Source: Planctomycetaceae bacterium (GTDB lineage: Bacteria; Planctomycetota; Planctomycetia; Pirellulales; Pirellulaceae). Taken from it: DNA of 13,702 nucleotides. Location of the stretch: the NCBI GenBank assembly GCA_005773145.1, contig SXHS01000314.1, positions 1 to 13,702 on the forward strand. The letters run 5' to 3'. Both the position numbers and the translations under genes were made by a program. This document shows positions 7,526-13,702 of the stretch, piece by piece. Every line of letters starts with the position of its first letter. The first letter of the stretch is position 1. The notes below the pieces were generated by a model. It saw nothing but the letters and a program-made list of their open reading frames with translations, was not told where the DNA came from and did not search any database.

Positions 7526-7598
7526 TCTCCGCCACCGCGCGGGGCCCTGGCGACAGACCTCATGTTGCGAGCGGAAACGAGCAGGCGCTGGAATTAGT

Positions 7599-9044
7599 AT
7601 GCATAGTGCAATCGTTGTCTTAGGGGGTGGGCCAGGGGGCTATGCGGCCGCCTTTTTGGCCGCGGATGAAGGCTTGGAGGTAACCCTGGTCGAGGCCGAT
7701 GCGCGACTCGGAGGAACCTGTCTACTGCGCGGTTGCATCCCCTCCAAGGCGCTGCTGCACGCCGCACGCGTTATGGGCGAGGTCGATGAGCTGGCCCGCG
7801 ACTGGGGAGTCCGCTATGGCTCGCCACAGATTGAATTGGGCAAGTTGCGCGGGCGGAAAGAGCAGGTCATCGACACGCTATCACGCGGTTTGAAGCAGTT
7901 GGCCGCGCGTCGCAAGGTCCGCGTGATTCATGCCCGCGGCGTGCTGCAGGATGCTTCCACCTTGCGGCTGGAAGGTGACGACCCAGCTCTGGCTGATGAT
8001 TCGCTCCTCACCTTCGACCACCTGATCCTGGCCACGGGGAGTGTGCCTGCGATTCCTTCTTCATTCGCGATGGCCTCGCCGCGAGTGATGGATTCCACGG
8101 GTGCTCTCGACTTGCAAGAAATTCCCAAGCGGCTGCTGGTGATCGGTGGCGGTTATATCGGCCTGGAAATGGGGACCGTCTACGCGCGACTCGGGTCGCA
8201 GGTCAGCGTGGTGGAACTAACGGACGGTCTACTGCCTGGCGTTGATCGCGATCTGGTCAAGCCATTGCACAAGCATCTGGACGGACTTTTGGAAGGTCGT
8301 ATCTTCCTCAATACCAAGGTCGGCTCCATCGGCGATCGAGGCGAGACCATCGAGGTGGCGTTCGAAGGACCGGGCAAATTCGGCGTCGAACAATTTGAAC
8401 GTGTGCTGCTATCCGTGGGTCGTCGACCGGTTAGCGCCGGCCTGGGATTGGAAAATACCTCCATTCAACTGGATCGACGGGGATTCGTCTGTTGCGACTC
8501 GCAACAACGAACCGCGGAACCGCATATTCTGGCCATCGGCGATGTCGCGGGTGAACCGATGTTAGCCCATAAGGCAAGCCACCAGGCACGCGTTGCCGTC
8601 GAAACCATTTTGGGACGATCGGCGACTTTTGAACCAGCGGCCATCCCGGCAGTCGTCTTCACCGATCCTGAAATCGCTTGGGCCGGATTGACCGAAGAAG
8701 CGGCGCGCGGCCAGTATTCCGACGTGCACGTGGCCATGTATCCTTGGGCTGCAAGCGGACGGGCCCAGGCCTTGGGACGAACGGAAGGTCTTACCAAGTG
8801 GATCATTGATGGTGACAGCGAACGCCTGCTGGGATGTGGGATGGTCGGTCCGGGAGCCGGCGAATTAATCGGCGAGGCCGCGCTCGCTATCGAAATGGGA
8901 TGCGAGGTCCGTGATGTTGCCTCGACGATTCACCCCCATCCGACCCTCAGCGAGACGCTGATGAATGCGGGCGAGGTATTTTTCGGCACGGCCACAGAAA
9001 TCTATAAGCCGCGATCACGCCGCAATGCGGCGGCGGAAAAATAG
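7599..9044 (+). CDS. lpd: Dihydrolipoyl dehydrogenase (E3)
   Basis: FAD-dependent pyridine nucleotide-disulfide oxidoreductase that reoxidises dihydrolipoamide with NAD+, the shared E3 subunit of pyruvate and 2-oxoglutarate dehydrogenase complexes and the glycine cleavage system. In the 481-residue protein, VVLGGGPGGYAAAF (6-19) is the FAD dinucleotide fold, GGTCLLRGCIPSKAL holds the redox pair Cys41/Cys46, IGGGYIGLE (GxGxxG at 183-188) binds NAD, and ILAIGDVAGEPMLAHKA is the second FAD motif. The C-terminal HPHPTLSET supplies the catalytic His447/Glu452 pair. All key residues are present. Mercuric reductase is unlikely: there is no N-terminal metal domain and no C-terminal cysteine pair. No E1 or E2 gene is in the window. 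It lies 73 bp after rpsD; no strong ribosome-binding site is seen. Possible co-transcription with rpsD is unproven. Confidence 0.95.
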   Translation: MHSAIVVLGGGPGGYAAAFLAADEGLEVTLVEADARLGGTCLLRGCIPSKALLHAARVMGEVDELARDWGVRYGSPQIELGKLRGRKEQVIDTLSRGLKQLAARRKVRVIHARGVLQDASTLRLEGDDPALADDSLLTFDHLILATGSVPAIPSSFAMASPRVMDSTGALDLQEIPKRLLVIGGGYIGLEMGTVYARLGSQVSVVELTDGLLPGVDRDLVKPLHKHLDGLLEGRIFLNTKVGSIGDRGETIEVAFEGPGKFGVEQFERVLLSVGRRPVSAGLGLENTSIQLDRRGFVCCDSQQRTAEPHILAIGDVAGEPMLAHKASHQARVAVETILGRSATFEPAAIPAVVFTDPEIAWAGLTEEAARGQYSDVHVAMYPWAASGRAQALGRTEGLTKWIIDGDSERLLGCGMVGPGAGELIGEAALAIEMGCEVRDVASTIHPHPTLSETLMNAGEVFFGTATEIYKPRSRRNAAAEK

Positions 9045-9130
9045 CCCACTCGTGGCTGACAGGTGTGGCCTCGTTGGGCAACGCCGTGATGGATATTTCA
9101 ATGGGACGCTCGTGTGTGGGCGATTTCCGT

Positions 9131-9249
9131 CGTAACCCGAAGCGTTAGCGAGGGCCGTTAGCCAATGAATCGAGGATTTTCGTGTCATCCCATCACCTAC
9201 CTTGGGCGCCCCCTGTGGCAAGCTGCCCTCGCTGACGCTTCGGGTTACG
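9131..9249. repeat. 25-bp inverted repeat pair of planctomycete type
   Basis: The left arm (9131-9155, starting CGTAACCCGAAGCG) and right arm (9225-9249, ending CGCTTCGGGTTACG) are reverse complements over 25 bp with a single mismatch, separated by 69 bp. The arm, read on one strand, would encode the spurious peptide VTRSVSEG, which I recall as a frequent false-gene signature in planctomycete genomes. It is probably a non-coding dispersed palindromic element of unknown function. Confidence 0.75.
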
Positions 9250-9333
9250 AGCCAGCGCCTCATGATCATTCCGTTGCACGGAGGAGCCTATGACCGAGAA
9301 CCCTCCATTTTCCCCGTAAAAAATTCGTCGCGG

Positions 9334-9395
9334 CGTTTCCCTTTGGGGCCCGAGACCGGCTCAACGTTGCCCTTTATGGCCCGAGGCTGACTTGT
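9334..9395. repeat. Imperfect 31-bp tandem repeat
   Basis: Two adjacent units, 9334-9364 and 9365-9395, agree at about 22 of 31 positions by hand alignment; both contain CCCTTT and GGCCCGAG. The second unit runs into GGCTGACTTGTGTG (9385-9398), which is also found exactly at 4067-4080. It is likely a degenerate dispersed element. Confidence 0.5.
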
Positions 9396-9433
9396 GTGCC
9401 TACGGGTCTTGGTGCATACCGGTCCAGGTGCCA

Positions 9434-9477
9434 CGGGCGGCTTGTCCGCCCGCGAACCGCGTCAGCGAGAGTGACGC
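9434..9477. repeat. Two adjacent small hairpins
   Basis: CGGGCGG (9434-9440) pairs with CCGCCCG (9446-9452) across a 5-base loop, and GCGTCA (9459-9464) pairs with TGACGC (9472-9477) across a 7-base loop. They stand side by side in the spacer before the flagellar operon. No T-tract follows; function is unknown. Confidence 0.45.
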
Positions 9478-9651
9478 TCGCCGCTCAATCGGCCATCCTT
9501 GCGAGTGACAGCGGCAAGAGCTGCGCGTTGAACCGATCAACGATCTGGGCACCGGCCCTACGACGCAGACCGGCTCTCAGGCCGCAAGCTCCTAATCGGC
9601 AAGCACTTAGCGGTGCTGTCACACACGCCTTCCCAGAATTGCCGGTCTTTC

Positions 9652-9665
9652 GGCACAGTCCTTGC
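9652..9665 (+). promoter_or_regulatory. Sigma54 (-24/-12) promoter candidate for the flagellar operon
   Basis: GGCACAGTCCTTGC matches the core sigma54 consensus GGCAC-N5-TTGC, with the invariant GG (9652-9653) and GC (9664-9665) in the required 12-base register, and T following the GC. The base before GG is C rather than the usual T. Transcription would start near 9677, giving a leader of about 109 bases to flgF. Sigma54 commonly drives rod, ring and hook genes in other bacteria; use here is inferred from position and sequence. Confidence 0.55.
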
Positions 9666-9751
9666 TCTAGGGGACGAACACCGATGGATGCATCGCTTCG
9701 GGCACAGTGAAAGACGAAACCGGGCGTGACCGGTACGAACAACGGAAAAAA

Positions 9752-9779
9752 GCGGATCGGGAAACGCGGATCGGGAAAC
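9752..9779 (+). repeat. Perfect 14-bp tandem duplication at the flgF ribosome-binding site
   Basis: GCGGATCGGGAAAC occurs twice head to tail (9752-9765 and 9766-9779). The second copy puts GGGA about 9 bases before the flgF ATG, so the repeat duplicates the weak Shine-Dalgarno-like segment. Because 14 is not a multiple of three, the duplication argues against coding here and supports the flgF start at 9786. Confidence 0.7.
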
Positions 9780-9785
9780 AGAGTC

Positions 9786-10535
9786 ATGTCCTACGGAGTG
9801 TACCTATCGGCGGCCGGCGCGGATGTGCAGACCAAGCGCGTTCAAGTGCTCAGCAATAACCTGGCCAACGTGGACACGGCCGGCTTCAAACGGGATCTGG
9901 CCATTCTGCAGGCACGACATAGCGAGGCGATCGAGCAAGGGTACGACTCCAGTGGTTCTCGATCGGTGAATGACGTAGGTGGCGGTGTTTTTCTCGACGA
10001 GGTGGCCACGGATTTTAGCCCCGGTCGCATGAATCGCACTGGATTGCCATCCGACTTGGCCATCGAAGGGGAAGGATTCTTCGTGGTGCGCAAAGATAAT
10101 CAGCCCATGCTGACACGGGCCGGAAATTTTGTTGTCGCGGCGAATGGCCAATTGGTGACTCAGAATGGCGAACCTGTGTTGGCGCAGGATGGTCAACCGG
10201 TGGTCATCAACCCGCAACTCCCCTGGATCGTCGGGCAAGGTGGCGTGATTAGCCAAGCGGGGAATCAGATTCCGCTGGCCGTCGTTAAGCCCGCATCGCT
10301 CGGGGATCTCGTCAAGGTCGGCGACAACATGTTCCGTCCCTTGGCACCGACGGTCCCAGTTCCACCGGGTAGCCGAAATGTTCGTGCGGGGTTCTTGGAG
10401 ATGTCCGGCGTGCAACCGACGACGGCAATGATGGAACTGATTGAAGCCTCACGTGCCTTCGAAGCCAACGTCAAGATGATTCAACACCAGGACCAAATGT
10501 CTGGGGCACTGGTTACCCGTCTGTTGCGCACCTAG
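9786..10535 (+). CDS. flgF: Flagellar basal-body rod protein FlgF
   Basis: Proximal rod component of the flagellar axle, exported through the flagellar type III apparatus rather than by Sec; consistent with this, no signal peptide is present. The 249-residue protein begins MSYGVYLSAAGADVQ and has the rod-family N-terminal motif VLSNNLANVDTAGFKRD (21-37), the middle FlgE/F/G domain with LAIEGEGFFVV and LTRAGNFVVAANGQLV, and the C-terminal helix FLEMSGVQPTTAMMELIEASRAFEANVKMIQ. It is called FlgF rather than FlgG because it is first in the operon and the next gene is a better FlgG; the two families are close. An in-frame alternative start at 9726 would add 20 residues across the 14-bp repeat and is rejected. 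It heads the cluster behind the sigma54-like promoter. Confidence 0.9.
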   Translation: MSYGVYLSAAGADVQTKRVQVLSNNLANVDTAGFKRDLAILQARHSEAIEQGYDSSGSRSVNDVGGGVFLDEVATDFSPGRMNRTGLPSDLAIEGEGFFVVRKDNQPMLTRAGNFVVAANGQLVTQNGEPVLAQDGQPVVINPQLPWIVGQGGVISQAGNQIPLAVVKPASLGDLVKVGDNMFRPLAPTVPVPPGSRNVRAGFLEMSGVQPTTAMMELIEASRAFEANVKMIQHQDQMSGALVTRLLRT

Positions 10536-10595
10536 TGGTTTCGCAACGCACGCTTGAGCAGTGAGTCTCACGGATAGTGGAAAGGAAAGGTTACA

Positions 10596-11402
10596 ATGAG
10601 CGTACAAACGCTGTACACGGCCGCGACCGGCATGGAATCCATGCAGAGCAAGCTGGATGTGATCGCCAACAATTTGGCCAACGTCAACACGACCGCCTTC
10701 AAACGGGATCGGGCGAATTTCGAGGATCTGCTCTATCGCAACGAACTGTTGCCGGGTGGACTCGATGCGAGCGGAGAGCCGACTCCCACTGGCATTTACT
10801 ACGGTCTGGGCTCGCGCGTGCAAAGCGTACAGACCGACTTTCGGCAAGGTGCCTTTGAGCAGACGGGAAAGGACCTGGATCTTGCGATTGAGGGTCCCGG
10901 GTTTCTGCAGGTTACGAATCCGGGGGATGGAACCACCCTCTACACCAGAGCGGGAAATCTGGGGATCAATGCGAATGGTCAGTTGGTGGTGGGCTCGGCC
11001 AGTATCGGACGCGCTGTGGAGCCGGCCATCACCATTCCACCAGACACAACCGGGATTGTCATTAGTGCATCCGGTGATGTTAGTGTTCGCCAAGCGGGCC
11101 AACAAACGCTCAATCAAGTTGGCCAGTTGCAGCTTGCCGTGTTTCAAAATCCCGATGGGTTGTTGAAGATGGGAGAGAACCTCTACGCCGAAACCGGAGC
11201 CTCGAATACCGCCACATTGGCCATTCCCGGCCAGAATGGTGCGGGCGTCTTGCGGCAGGGCATGCTGGAACACTCCAACGTCGAGCCGGTGCGCGAGTTG
11301 ATCGATTTGATTACAACGCAGCGATCGTTTGAACTCAACTCGCAAACCGTCAAGGCTGGGGACGAAATGTTGCAGCAAATCGCCAATCTGCGACGACTGT
11401 AA
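10596..11402 (+). CDS. flgG: Flagellar distal rod protein FlgG
   Basis: FlgG forms the distal rod that crosses the periplasm inside the P and L rings. The 268-residue protein is close to the usual 260. It has the rod motif VIANNLANVNTTAFKRD (22-38), the FlgG-typical FEDLLYRN with a following GLGSRVQSVQTDF, the core LAIEGPGFLQV and YTRAGNLGINANGQLV, and VEPAITIPPD close to the E. coli FlgG string VQPAITIPAN. The C-terminal segment LRQGMLEHSNVEPVREL, then the QRSFELNSQ helix, is the conserved D0 region. GGAAAGGAAAGG (10579-10590) lies just before ATG 10596. It is 60 bp after flgF and 38 bp before flgA. Confidence 0.96.
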   Translation: MSVQTLYTAATGMESMQSKLDVIANNLANVNTTAFKRDRANFEDLLYRNELLPGGLDASGEPTPTGIYYGLGSRVQSVQTDFRQGAFEQTGKDLDLAIEGPGFLQVTNPGDGTTLYTRAGNLGINANGQLVVGSASIGRAVEPAITIPPDTTGIVISASGDVSVRQAGQQTLNQVGQLQLAVFQNPDGLLKMGENLYAETGASNTATLAIPGQNGAGVLRQGMLEHSNVEPVRELIDLITTQRSFELNSQTVKAGDEMLQQIANLRRL

Positions 11403-11440
11403 GCCGCCAGCACCGCACTTTTTCGAGAGAATGACTTGCC

Positions 11441-12667
11441 ATGCCAAACACGACTCACACCTGCACGACGCACTCGATGCTCGGCTGCTGCCATGCCTCG
11501 ACTGCCATGTGCTATTGGGGCCTGGCTGGCGTTGTGGTGGTGTCATGCCTATCGCTATTGAATGCAAATGCCGCTCAGGCTGCCACGGGAGCCAAACCGG
11601 CCGCTCGTATCGCTCTTGCGGAGTCTCCCGTGTGTCGTCATGGAGTCGTGCGATTGGGGGACGTCGCTGCCATTACTGCCAGCGATGACGCAAGCTCACA
11701 GCGACTCGCCAGGATTCCCCTGTTTCCTGCCCCCAGCGAGGGACGCGTGCGACGCGTGAGTCGTCAAGAGATCCAAGAGGTCCTCGAATTGCGATCCGTC
11801 GATCCGTCCACCGTGCAATTGATCGGTGTGGATGAAGTTGCGGTACGCTTTGAGCCCGGCGTGGACGCGCCGAGTCGCAAGAAGAAATCGAGCGACGCCC
11901 ATTCAAAAGATGTGAACGAAGCCATTCGCATGGCCATGGTTCACTACCTGCAACAGCAAGAAGCATCGCCGGCGGACTGGCAGGTGGACTTCCGTTTGCC
12001 CGCCTCAGAAATCTCCGATTTCAAGGCTGGTGAGTTGATTCGTGTCTTAGAAGGGCCGCAGACGCCATTCGTCGGCCGTCAGGCGTTTAGGTTGATCATT
12101 CCTACGTCGGCAGGACCACAGACCATGGAGGTCGTGGCCGATGTGCGTTGTGTCGCACAGGCAGTGGCGGTTGCCCGAGCCGTGCGACGTGGTGAGGTTC
12201 TTGCGGCCACCGACCTGCAACGTATTCGAATTCCTGTCTCCGGTAAAGCCATCCCCTTGGCGTACGAGTTTGAAGAAGTCGTGGGGAGACAAACAGATCG
12301 TTCCTACGCCGCCGGACAGCCCATCGATGTCAGCCAACTGCGAGCACCGGTGTTGGTTCACCGGGGTGAGATGGTAACGGTCTATGCTCGGGCCGCCGGC
12401 GTGCAGATCCGCACCACGGCCCGTGCGATGGCCGACGGAGGTCAGGGAGATCTGTTGGACGTTCAGGGGCTGAGCGGCAAGGAGCGATTCTCGGCGCGCG
12501 TGATCGGCTTCCAGGAATTGGAAGTGACGACATCCGACGCGCCGACTCGTCCAGCGTTCGAGTCCCACGATGCCTCGGACCTGGCGATGCGTAAAGGCAA
12601 TGCCCTGCGCATCGCCGCTCCGCGTGCTGCTAAGCGTTCCCGAGTTGCCGCGACTCGTAAGCCTTAA
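11441..12667 (+). CDS. flgA: Flagellar P-ring assembly chaperone FlgA
   Basis: Periplasmic chaperone needed for FlgI to polymerise into the P ring. The 408-residue protein has a Cys-rich N-terminus, a hydrophobic segment (about 27-47) and a likely signal-peptidase site after AQA47. The C-terminal half holds the SAF/ChapFlgA fold: MEVVADVRCVAQAVAVARAVRRGEVL, then DLQRIRIP, VGRQTDRSYAAGQPID, LVHRGEMVTVYARAAGVQIRTTARAMADG and the LSGKERFSARVIG strand. It is much longer than E. coli FlgA (about 220) because of an N-terminal domain (about 53-230) and a basic tail (about 370-408, RAAKRSRVAATRKP). A weak GAGAGA lies upstream of ATG 11441; Met13 or Met23 are alternative starts that keep the signal peptide. 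Position between flgG and flgH fits the role. Confidence 0.88.
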   Translation: MPNTTHTCTTHSMLGCCHASTAMCYWGLAGVVVVSCLSLLNANAAQAATGAKPAARIALAESPVCRHGVVRLGDVAAITASDDASSQRLARIPLFPAPSEGRVRRVSRQEIQEVLELRSVDPSTVQLIGVDEVAVRFEPGVDAPSRKKKSSDAHSKDVNEAIRMAMVHYLQQQEASPADWQVDFRLPASEISDFKAGELIRVLEGPQTPFVGRQAFRLIIPTSAGPQTMEVVADVRCVAQAVAVARAVRRGEVLAATDLQRIRIPVSGKAIPLAYEFEEVVGRQTDRSYAAGQPIDVSQLRAPVLVHRGEMVTVYARAAGVQIRTTARAMADGGQGDLLDVQGLSGKERFSARVIGFQELEVTTSDAPTRPAFESHDASDLAMRKGNALRIAAPRAAKRSRVAATRKP

Positions 12668-12697
12668 TTTAAACCTCAACTCAGACTTTATTTGCCC

Positions 12698-13474
12698 ATG
12701 AGGTCCCGCATGCGACAACACGAAGAACTTCGATCATCGACGGTCCTCGGCCAATTGGCTTGTGGACGCCGATCGGAGAAATGGACCTGCAGTGCTGGGC
12801 AGATGGCCAGCACCCTGGTCGCGATCGTGCTGGTCATCTTGTGTGTGGTGAGCGACGTCACGGCGCAGAGTTCTAGTCTGCTGCGGCAGGATCTTCCGGT
12901 TACGGGCAAAGGCCCGTTGCTGCTCGATCAAGCGAGTTGGATGTATCAGCAGCTTCCGCCGGCACAGGAGATTCGCGAACAAGATATTGTCACGATTCGA
13001 GTTGATATCAAATCCCAGATGTTTTCGGATGGCGAGGTCGAACGCCGCAAGAATGCCCTCTACGACCTTCGTCTCACTGATTGGATCACTCTGGATGGAT
13101 TGAAGCAGATCAAGCCAGCACGCATGGAGGACGGCGACCCTCGTATCCGCGGACAGCTCGACCAACAGTATCGGGCCCAGGCTGAAATGGAGACACGCGA
13201 ATCGCTGAAATTCGATATTGCGGCCAAGGTTGTGGACATTCGGCCCAACGGTGATCTGGTGTTGGAAGCGCACCAATTGATTCGGATCAATGAAGAGCAA
13301 TGGGACTACGCGCTGACGGGCGTCTGTTCACGACAAGCGATCGGGCCGGGGTTTGTGGTTTTGAGCAAGGATGTGGCCGAGCTGCAGATCTCGAAGCGTG
13401 AGCGAGGCGTGGTGAACGACGGCTATCGACGTGGTTGGTTCACTCGCTGGTTGGACACGCTTCACGCATTCTAG
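12698..13474 (+). CDS. flgH: Flagellar L-ring protein FlgH
   Basis: FlgH builds the L ring around the rod in the outer membrane. From ATG 12698 the product is 258 residues, near the usual 230-240 plus a long N-region. A basic N-region (CGRRSEKWT) precedes a hydrophobic core (about 38-52, STLVAIVLVILCVVSDV), with possible cleavage after VTA56. Family features follow: SWMYQQLPPAQEIREQDIV then TIRVDI, KVVDIRPNGDLVLEAHQLI with RINEEQW, SRQAIGPGFVVLSKDVAELQ, and a C-terminal GWFTRWLDTLHAF resembling the family ending. The usual lipobox is not evident: the only cysteine in the core has Leu before it. A TTG at 12692 and ATGs at 12710 and 12803 are alternative starts; no clear Shine-Dalgarno was found. 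It lies 30 bp after flgA. Confidence 0.9.
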   Translation: MRSRMRQHEELRSSTVLGQLACGRRSEKWTCSAGQMASTLVAIVLVILCVVSDVTAQSSSLLRQDLPVTGKGPLLLDQASWMYQQLPPAQEIREQDIVTIRVDIKSQMFSDGEVERRKNALYDLRLTDWITLDGLKQIKPARMEDGDPRIRGQLDQQYRAQAEMETRESLKFDIAAKVVDIRPNGDLVLEAHQLIRINEEQWDYALTGVCSRQAIGPGFVVLSKDVAELQISKRERGVVNDGYRRGWFTRWLDTLHAF

Positions 13475-13475
13475 G

Positions 13476-13494
13476 CGGATCGGTAGCCGATCCG
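13476..13494 (+). repeat. 8-bp hairpin between flgH and flgI
   Basis: CGGATCGG (13476-13483) and CCGATCCG (13487-13494) form a perfect stem with a TAG loop, starting two bases after the flgH stop. No T-tract follows and flgI continues 35 bp later, so partial termination, transcript processing or protection of the upstream mRNA end are the likely roles. The 9-mer GCGGATCGG also occurs in both copies of the repeat before flgF. Confidence 0.55.
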
Positions 13495-13529
13495 AGACGG
13501 TATGCCCGCATTGAACGAAGGACTTGGCC

Positions 13530-13702
13530 ATGTTAAACACTGCTCTCCTCACAAAATCAACGTGCCGCCTGCTACGACTGTTCACGACGTTCGTCGTGCT
13601 CGGTGTTGCCCCCGCGGCCCATGCCCAATTGAAGGTGGGGGATATCTGTCGCGTGAAGGGGCAGGAAGAGAACACGCTCCAAGGGCTCGGCTTGGTCGTA
13701 GG
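13530..13702 (+). CDS. flgI: Flagellar P-ring protein FlgI, N-terminal part
   Basis: The window ends 57 codons into this gene. FlgI forms the periplasmic P ring around the distal rod and is exported by Sec. The visible part shows a basic start, a hydrophobic core (LFTTFVVLGVAPAA) and a cleavage site after AHA, then LKVGDICRVKGQEEN followed by TLQGLGLVVG. This matches the FlgI family opening (RIKDI-x-x-V-x-G-x-R-x-N-x-L-x-GYGLVVG). AAGGA (13518-13522) sits 7 bases before ATG 13530. The position after flgH completes the standard chaperone-L-ring-P-ring set. Confidence 0.9.
   Translation, partial: MLNTALLTKSTCRLLRLFTTFVVLGVAPAAHAQLKVGDICRVKGQEENTLQGLGLVV

Larger units (their letters stand above)
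9045..9785. other. 741-bp gene-free region upstream of the flagellar operon
   Basis: No convincing gene is present; the short open frames here lack family similarity, ribosome-binding sites and consistent composition. The stretch holds a 25-bp inverted repeat pair (9131-9249), an imperfect 31-bp tandem repeat (9334-9395), two small hairpins (9434-9477), a sigma54-like promoter (9652-9665) and a 14-bp tandem duplication next to the flgF start (9752-9779). It looks like a repeat-rich spacer whose right end is the flagellar operon control region. Confidence 0.7.

Noticed and set aside
7530..7552. CGCCA/TGGCG pairing after rpsD as a terminator
   Set aside because: Only a 5-bp stem with a 13-base loop and no T-tract; too weak to call.
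9396..9710. 104-residue plus-strand open frame in the spacer before flgF
   Set aside because: Low-complexity Arg/Ala-rich product, no ribosome-binding site, crosses two hairpins and the sigma54-like promoter.
9726..9785. Longer start for FlgF
   Set aside because: It would encode a basic stretch over a 14-bp out-of-frame duplication; rod proteins start close to the MSYGVYLSA-type sequence.
9485..9787. 100-residue minus-strand open frame before flgF
   Set aside because: Overlaps the predicted promoter and the 14-bp repeat and shows no family similarity.
1..13702. CRISPR arrays, tRNA or rRNA genes, transposase genes
   Set aside because: No regularly spaced repeats, cloverleaf-like segments, rRNA motifs or transposase sequences were recognised on either strand.

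Overview
The window most likely comes from a planctomycete, probably Pirellulales-like. Three things suggest this: the style of the truncated PQQ-type sugar dehydrogenase at the left edge, the flagellar gene order flgF-flgG-flgA-flgH-flgI, and a dispersed intergenic inverted repeat (CGTAACCCGAAGCG...) that I recall from planctomycete genomes. G+C is moderately high and intergenic gaps are roomy. Lineage is inferred from reading the sequence, not from a search.

Left part (1-2704), all on the minus strand: the N-terminal end of an exported PQQ-dependent sugar dehydrogenase-like protein (cut by the window edge), hemC (hydroxymethylbilane synthase, tetrapyrrole synthesis) and a ComF-family phosphoribosyltransferase with two zinc-knuckle pairs. 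A perfect 11-bp hairpin lies between comF and hemC. Middle part (2901-9044), all on the plus strand: an LptF/LptG-type permease (LPS export) divergent from comF; a membrane-anchored acidic, Cys/His/Gly-rich protein of unknown function followed by a strong 15-bp hairpin; an APP1-type (DUF2183) phosphatase preceded by a plausible sigma70-like promoter; a stand-alone rpsD (ribosomal protein S4); and lpd (dihydrolipoyl dehydrogenase).

A 741-bp gene-free stretch (9045-9785) follows. It carries a 25-bp inverted repeat pair, an imperfect 31-bp tandem repeat, small hairpins, a good match to a sigma54 (-24/-12) promoter, and a perfect 14-bp tandem duplication immediately before flgF. From 9786 to the right edge runs a flagellar rod/ring operon: flgF and flgG (proximal and distal rod), flgA (P-ring chaperone), flgH (L-ring) and the start of flgI (P-ring). 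FlgA, FlgH and FlgI have export signals, consistent with a diderm flagellum with P and L rings. The LptF/G-like permease also fits a diderm envelope with LPS.

Most of the window is housekeeping. The items most worth a second look are the unknown CDAC-repeat membrane protein, the predicted sigma54 control of the flagellar operon, FlgH without an evident lipobox, and the family of related intergenic repeats.
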